Assembly (NCBI GenBank): GCA_964456095.1
Contig: CAYVZF010000020.1
Location: forward strand, 1 to 19,649
Length of the DNA: 19,649 nucleotides
Direction of reading: 5' to 3'
Source: CANRPC01 sp964456095
Lineage (GTDB): Bacteria > Bacillota_I > Bacilli_A > RFN20 > CAG-449
The position numbers and the translations under genes are program-made. Of this stretch, positions 15,277 through 19,649 are shown piece by piece. The notes beneath the pieces were generated by a model that was not told the DNA's origin, made no database searches, and saw nothing but the letters and a program-made list of their open reading frames with translations. Within the stretch, counting starts at the first letter, position 1, and each line of letters starts with the position of its first letter.

Positions 15277-15793
15277 AATCTTCTAAATAAAGTAATGAAT
15301 GTAGATTATATTTTGCTAAATTCTTTTCTCCTGGTAATCCTTTTAAAGTTATAACAGATAAACATCCTTTAATTTCAGCACCTAAAGATGTACATAAATC
15401 CGCGACTGCATTTAATGTTCCACCAACTGCAACAAGATCATCTATAATAACAACTTTATCTCCTTTTTTTAGGGCATCTTTATGCATATAAAGTTCGTCA
15501 AAACCATATTCTAGTTCGTATTTTACTGAAATAGTTTCTCTAGGTAACTTTCCTTTTTTTCTAACTGGAATAAAACCAATATTTAATTTTGAAGCAACAG
15601 GACAGCCAAAAATAAATCCTCTTGCTTCAGGAGATACTATATGAGTCGCACCTAATTCTTTTGCAATTTTACTCAACTCATCTATAACATAGGAATATGC
15701 TTCACCATTTTCAATTAATGATGTAACATCTTTAAAAGAAATACCTTTTTTAGGATAATCGTTAATTACCTTAATATATTTTTCTATATCCAT
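15275..15793 (-). CDS. apt: Adenine phosphoribosyltransferase
   Basis: Salvages adenine to AMP with PRPP, releasing pyrophosphate. The 172-residue length is standard. Seen are the N-terminal DYPKKGISFKDVT, the active-site flexible loop RKKGKLP (78-84) and the PRPP-binding loop VVIIDDLVAVGGT (114-126, family usually DDLLATGGT, so a mild variation of Ala-Thr to Ala-Val). The ATG has GAGGTAATTA upstream. It is the first gene of apt-rel-rluA with its own promoter. Adenine could come from MtnN, and AMP/GTP balance links it to alarmone synthesis by Rel. Confidence 0.96.
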   Translation of the reverse strand: MDIEKYIKVINDYPKKGISFKDVTSLIENGEAYSYVIDELSKIAKELGATHIVSPEARGFIFGCPVASKLNIGFIPVRKKGKLPRETISVKYELEYGFDELYMHKDALKKGDKVVIIDDLVAVGGTLNAVADLCTSLGAEIKGCLSVITLKGLPGEKNLAKYNLHSLLYLED

Positions 15794-15818
15794 TATTAAT
15801 TACCTCACTTACTTATAA

Positions 15819-15847
15819 ATTATAACAATTTAGAATATTTACTTAAA
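15819..15847 (-). promoter_or_regulatory. Promoter of apt-rel-rluA
   Basis: On the minus strand TATAAT (15824-15819) is preceded by TGT, an extended -10, and by TTTAAG (15847-15842) 17 bp upstream as a weak -35. It lies about 25 bp before the apt start region, inside the 151 bp divergent spacer shared with the yqfQ-like gene. Confidence 0.6.
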
Positions 15848-15944
15848 CAAAAAACTATTATTGATGATAATTTTATTAATTAAAATAATACTAAAAATAA
15901 TAAACAAAATAACAAATAAGCATAATATATAGAGGTGATAAGTA

Positions 15945-16310
15945 ATGATAAATCCAAATTATTATAGAAATAATAATTATTATAATAACTATTCCCCATT
16001 TAATGTAGCAAGAATGAATAATAATAATGTTTTTTTTACTCCAAAAAAGAATATGAGTTTATCTAGATCAATACAAGGAATTGAAAAAGGTATTGATACT
16101 ATTAATTCTATTATTCCTTTATATCAAAAAGTTACACCATTAATATCATCAGGAAAAGATATATTTAAAAAAGTTAAAAATACTTTTATTAAAAAAAATG
16201 AAACAGTAAAAGAAAAAGTTGATGTAGAAATAGTTGATATTAATAATAAGTATGAGGAAAATACAAATATTAAAAAAGAAGAAACAAAACCAAACAAACC
16301 TTATTTTTAA
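15945..16310 (+). CDS. YqfQ/VrrA-like protein of unknown function
   Basis: A 121-residue protein with an Asn/Tyr-rich N-terminus (NPNYYRNNNYYNNYSPF), a helical middle (about 38-82, SLSRSIQGIEKGIDTINSII, followed by PLYQKVTPLI) and a charged tail. The middle resembles the conserved core of Bacillus YqfQ, where a glycine/proline-rich head precedes an amphipathic segment with Q-V-(T/G)-P-(L/M)-I. In Bacillus subtilis yqfQ sits next to yqfP (ispH), exactly as here, which supports the call. No signal peptide or long membrane span is visible. The start has a strong GAGGTGAT. Function is unknown; the low-complexity head suggests a disordered or surface-adhesive region. Confidence 0.7.
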   Translation: MINPNYYRNNNYYNNYSPFNVARMNNNNVFFTPKKNMSLSRSIQGIEKGIDTINSIIPLYQKVTPLISSGKDIFKKVKNTFIKKNETVKEKVDVEIVDINNKYEENTNIKKEETKPNKPYF

Positions 16311-16312
16311 TA

Positions 16313-16321
16313 TGTTATAAT
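16313..16321 (+). promoter_or_regulatory. Possible internal extended -10 before ispH
   Basis: TGTTATAAT lies in the 29 bp gap between the yqfQ-like gene and ispH, with no recognisable -35. It could give a short-leader ispH transcript, but AT content makes chance occurrence easy. Confidence 0.3.
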
Positions 16322-16339
16322 ATTTAAAAGAGGTTATTT

Positions 16340-17194
16340 ATGAAAGTAATTAAGGCAGAAGTGATGGGATTTTGTGAAGGTGTTAAATTAGCTATTCAAA
16401 AAACTATTAAAGCAAGAAAAGAAATAGATGGTGATATATATCTTTTAGGTAATTTAGTTCATAATGAGCAATTAATGCAAGATATTAAAAATTTAAATAT
16501 TAATATTTTAAAAGATGGTTCATTAAAAGAAAGAATTGAAAAAATAAATGAAGGTACAATCATATTTTCCGCGCATGGACATGATGAAAAACTAGATGAA
16601 CTAGCAAAAAATAAAGGTTTAAAAGTAATTTCTACCACTTGTCCAAGAGTAAAACTAACAATGAATAAAATTAAAGAAGAAATTGAGAATAATAATACTG
16701 TTATATATATTGGTATTAAAAATCATCCTGAAGCAAATGCTATTTTATCTATTTCTGATAAAATCATTTTTATTGATTATAAAAATGCTATTATCCCAAA
16801 TTTAAATATTTCTTCACCTCACATCTTTAATCAAACTACTCTTTCTTTATTTGAATTATCAAATATTCATGAAAAGATAAAAGAAAAATATAACAATTCA
16901 ATAATTCATAATGATATATGTTCTGCAACAACAAAAAGACAAAATGCATTATTAAATATTGATGAATCTATACATTATGTTTTAATTATTGGTGATAAAT
17001 TATCATCAAATACCTTAAGATTATTTGAATTATGTAAAAACAAATATGCTAACAAAGAAATACTTTTTGCATCATGTTTAAAAGAATTATTAATATATAA
17101 ATTAGATAACAAAGAATCAATATTTGTTACTGCAGGTGCTTCTACACCAGATAATATTATCGAACCAATAATTAATTACTTAAGTAAATTATAA
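16340..17194 (+). CDS. ispH: 4-hydroxy-3-methylbut-2-enyl diphosphate reductase (IspH)
   Basis: Iron-sulfur enzyme of the last step of the MEP isoprenoid pathway, giving isopentenyl and dimethylallyl diphosphates. The 284-residue length is normal. The three cluster Cys are in GFCEGVK (Cys12), TTCPRV (near 96) and DICSATTKRQ (near 195). Active-site motifs are LVHNEQ, SAHGHDE, NHPEA, QTTLS, SSNTLRL and GASTPD, all corresponding to conserved positions in characterised enzymes. The GFCEGV form (usually GFCFGV or GFCAGV) is a minor variant. Upstream AAAGAGG supports the start. It probably shares a transcript with the yqfQ-like gene, ending at the hairpin at 17213. Confidence 0.95.
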   Translation: MKVIKAEVMGFCEGVKLAIQKTIKARKEIDGDIYLLGNLVHNEQLMQDIKNLNINILKDGSLKERIEKINEGTIIFSAHGHDEKLDELAKNKGLKVISTTCPRVKLTMNKIKEEIENNNTVIYIGIKNHPEANAILSISDKIIFIDYKNAIIPNLNISSPHIFNQTTLSLFELSNIHEKIKEKYNNSIIHNDICSATTKRQNALLNIDESIHYVLIIGDKLSSNTLRLFELCKNKYANKEILFASCLKELLIYKLDNKESIFVTAGASTPDNIIEPIINYLSKL

Positions 17195-17212
17195 ATATTA
17201 ATAAAAGGTTAA

Positions 17213-17244
17213 AAAAAATAGGGCTCAAATTAACCCTATTTTTT
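17213..17244. terminator. Bidirectional intrinsic terminator
   Basis: Perfect 11 bp arms AAAAAATAGGG (17213-17223) and CCCTATTTTTT (17234-17244) surround a 10 nt loop. It has a T-run on both strands, so it can end ispH from the left and the surface protein gene from the right. Confidence 0.9.
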
Positions 17245-17248
17245 ATAA

Positions 17249-19649
17249 TTATTCTGCAACTGAAGTTACAGGAACAATATTAACTGTGAAATCTGAATCA
17301 GGAGCATTAAAATCTAATGTTAACATTTGTTGCCCATACATTTCAGTAGATGATACAGTATAAACTATTTCATTATTACATACTACTTCACATTTAAATT
17401 CAACATCAGAATAAATATTATATGATGATAAATGAGTTTTAGCAGTTACAGAACTACCATCAGAATAACCATTATAATTATCATCGCTAATATAAACATA
17501 AGATATACCTAATGATTCATCAATATTTAACGTCATTGTAGTAACATTAACTTTTTCTACTACAATAATAAAGTCAACATTAACAGTATATGTTCCATAT
17601 GAAGCAGAAATTACATTTCCTTCAAGATCAGTGATATATGCAACAAATTCGCTGTTATCACCAGCATCACCATTAACAACAAGACCAAATTGTGTTCCAG
17701 GATAACATGTACCTAAATCATCTACTGTTGTAGACCAATCAAGTTTATATTGTAAATTAAATTCATCTTCACCAATACCATCATGTTTAATGCTATATGA
17801 TAAAGGATTATTTTCTTTAAACTCAATTGAAATGTATAAATCATCACCTTCAGGTAAAGCAATATCACCAAATGTACCCATTCCATATTCATAATAATAA
17901 TCATATGTTACAAGTTCATTACCAGTAGAATCAGAAATAATTAATTTTGTAGGTTCATGAGAGTTATCTATCATTTCAACACTTACATAGATATTTTCTC
18001 CGGAAATAAATGAATCTGTTTTACCATTTTCAATTGATTTGTATGATGAAGCACCATTAACAGAAATATAATTTACGTAATCTAAAATATCATCTGAAAT
18101 ATTTAATGTTACATTTGAAGTAGATTTTTCAATAAAATTAATTTCTACAAATACTTCACATTTTTCTTCAGGCATTGTAAAGCTTAAAGAATTTATAGAG
18201 TTACTATAATCATGACCAAATGTAAATTCGATATTAGTATCATTACCATTTACTTTTGCATATACTTTTACATTTTCTTCATCAATTGAATAGAATGCAC
18301 TTGAAGAAATTGATACATTTACATCAGCATTTGGTGCAAATGATGATGCAGTTGTAGAAACACTACAGCCATTATCAGCACTACCATTTGTAACTATCGT
18401 AACTGGAGAAGCTTCTTCTGTTACAACTGAAACATTAAATTCAGTGATATTTTCTGGAACTGTACATTCAAAATATGTAAGTCCAGTGTAATTATTAGTT
18501 GTAGATGGAATTAATTCACCATCATTAACTTTAATTCCTGAAACAGAATAACCTGAAACTCCATCTGCAAAGAAATATACTTTATCTCCAGGTTTTACTT
18601 TAGTAATTTTTTCAGCACCAGAATACGCTTGATTTTGACAATAAATACTTGAAACATTTGAATTTTCTTCGTAATTAATTGATATTTTTTCTTCAACATT
18701 AAATGTAATTTCAATATCATTTTCTGGCATTACAAAATTTATTAAACTAGTTGAAATGTAAGCATCACTAAGAGCATCATCAGATAAGCCAGTAATTGTA
18801 GGTACTTCTGATACATAATAATCATTTGAATCACTAAAATTTATAGAAACTCTTTGACCAGGTTGAGATACTGTTGGTAATCCATTATAACCCGATTCAA
18901 CCTTATCATTATTAACATATGAAATATTATATAAACCAACATATTCACCTGAAACTTTAATTTCAATATCAGATTGAATTTCTGCAAAATTCATGCCATA
19001 AATTGTAGCTTTAGAATTATAGAAATAAAGATTTAAAGTTTCCCATGATTCAGATCCTACTTTTCTATATTCAACTTTACTAGGAGCAAATCCAGGATCA
19101 ACATAAATCATTGCATTAAAATTACCGGTAAATTTATCATTTACATCTGCACCAACAATTCTAGCAAATTCACTATCAACAAGTGTTACTTTATATCCAT
19201 CATCACCAGTATCAAGTACAGTATTAGTACATAAATAAACAGTCATTTCTTCTTCTGGAACAGTGATTTCAAATGAAAGTGTAGCAACTTTATTACTTTC
19301 ATCATATGTTTTGTTGACACATCTATAGACTTTATCGTTTACTTGAACAATATACATAGAGGCTTCATCATCACCAATTTCATAATATACATCAGTTAAT
19401 GTAATTGTTGCAGTAACAACACCACCAACTACATATTCACTTCCTTTAGTTAATCCAGATAAACTATCATCATCGATGTAACCATTAGAAAGATTGATTA
19501 CATCAACAACTGTAGTCTTAACTTCTTCTACAGATGATGAAGATTCACTACTTTCAACATCACTTGATGATAGTTCACTACTTTCAACATCATTTGATGA
19601 TTCACTACTAACTGATTCATAAGAACTAAAATCCGATGTAGCAGATTCT
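17249..19649 (-). CDS. Large repeat-containing surface protein, N-terminus beyond the window
   Basis: The frame stays open from the stop at 17249 to the window edge, giving 799 visible residues. The Met at 19357 is internal: 97 more codons lie upstream. These begin with a Ser/Glu/Asp-rich stretch (DVESSELSSS, DVESSESSSS), typical of the tether that follows a signal peptide or lipoprotein Cys in low-GC Gram-positives. The rest is a series of divergent beta-rich units ending in a strand marked by MPE or PE: FVMPENDIEITFNVEE, CTVPENITEFNVSVV, FTMPEEKCEVFVEINF, IALPEGDDLYISIEF and FNAPDSDFTVNIV. This resembles InlB B-repeat-like domains of gut Bacillota. No C-terminal LPxTG or anchor is seen, so anchoring must be N-terminal or absent. 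Binding partner unknown. Confidence 0.8.
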   Translation of the reverse strand, partial: ESATSDFSSYESVSSESSNDVESSELSSSDVESSESSSSVEEVKTTVVDVINLSNGYIDDDSLSGLTKGSEYVVGGVVTATITLTDVYYEIGDDEASMYIVQVNDKVYRCVNKTYDESNKVATLSFEITVPEEEMTVYLCTNTVLDTGDDGYKVTLVDSEFARIVGADVNDKFTGNFNAMIYVDPGFAPSKVEYRKVGSESWETLNLYFYNSKATIYGMNFAEIQSDIEIKVSGEYVGLYNISYVNNDKVESGYNGLPTVSQPGQRVSINFSDSNDYYVSEVPTITGLSDDALSDAYISTSLINFVMPENDIEITFNVEEKISINYEENSNVSSIYCQNQAYSGAEKITKVKPGDKVYFFADGVSGYSVSGIKVNDGELIPSTTNNYTGLTYFECTVPENITEFNVSVVTEEASPVTIVTNGSADNGCSVSTTASSFAPNADVNVSISSSAFYSIDEENVKVYAKVNGNDTNIEFTFGHDYSNSINSLSFTMPEEKCEVFVEINFIEKSTSNVTLNISDDILDYVNYISVNGASSYKSIENGKTDSFISGENIYVSVEMIDNSHEPTKLIISDSTGNELVTYDYYYEYGMGTFGDIALPEGDDLYISIEFKENNPLSYSIKHDGIGEDEFNLQYKLDWSTTVDDLGTCYPGTQFGLVVNGDAGDNSEFVAYITDLEGNVISASYGTYTVNVDFIIVVEKVNVTTMTLNIDESLGISYVYISDDNYNGYSDGSSVTAKTHLSSYNIYSDVEFKCEVVCNNEIVYTVSSTEMYGQQMLTLDFNAPDSDFTVNIVPVTSVAE
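19544..19610 (-). repeat. 30 bp tandem repeat in the Ser-rich tether
   Basis: Two 30 bp units (19544-19573 and 19574-19603), differing at only a few bases, plus a partial third copy encode DVESSELSSS-type decapeptides. Such in-frame repeats expand and contract by slippage and would change tether length. Confidence 0.8.

Noticed and set aside
17722..17904. A 60-codon frame within the surface protein gene
   Set aside because: Out-of-frame shadow with no supporting signals.
1..19649. CRISPR arrays, insertion sequences or prophage genes
   Set aside because: No regularly spaced repeats, transposase or phage genes are visible; the only recombinase is a housekeeping-type XerD.

Overview
The window looks like a chromosomal segment of a very AT-rich (roughly a quarter G+C by eye) member of the Bacillota, class Bacilli, probably one of the Mollicutes-related gut lineages such as RF39 or Acholeplasma relatives. 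The grounds are Bacillus-type gene neighbourhoods (xerD-deoB, yqeG-yqeH-yhbY-nadD-yqeK-rsfS, apt-rel, yqfQ-ispH), a fused nadD-yqeK gene, and a Ser/Glu-rich surface protein. Tryptophan is encoded by TGG and TGA is used as a stop (for example in yqeH), so the standard bacterial code applies. The lineage assignment is inference.

Layout. Positions 1-334 hold a possible promoter and what may be the frameshifted start of a PIN-domain gene. Genes dinB, xerD and deoB (335-3630) run rightward and end at an intrinsic terminator. A gene-free, extremely AT-rich stretch (3631-4601) follows. It contains a good candidate for the chromosome-dimer resolution site dif (3810-3837), two copies of a 47-49 bp inverted-repeat element and a pair of 35 bp direct repeats. 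From 4602 to 15793 everything runs leftward: mtnN, rsfS, nadD-yqeK, yhbY, yqeH, yqeG, ppa, a pncA-like hydrolase, an unrecognised 581-residue protein, three tRNA genes (Met, Ile2, Ser) with their own promoter and terminator, an RluA-type pseudouridine synthase, rel and apt. A divergent pair, yqfQ-like and ispH (15945-17194), runs rightward and stops at a bidirectional terminator. It faces a large repeat-rich surface protein gene (17249 to the right edge) that is cut by the window end.

How it fits together. The convergent orientation around 3.6-4.6 kb plus the dif-like site suggests that the window spans the replication terminus, with a Xer recombinase gene encoded only about 1.4 kb from its presumed target. 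The leftward cluster combines ribosome assembly factors (YqeH, YhbY, RsfS, possibly YqeG), NAD salvage (nicotinamidase, NadD, and pyrophosphatase to pull the NadD reaction), dinucleotide alarmone removal (YqeK domain, Rel) and purine salvage (Apt, MtnN). It is a housekeeping region, and the novelty lies in the terminus spacer, the 581-residue protein and the surface protein.
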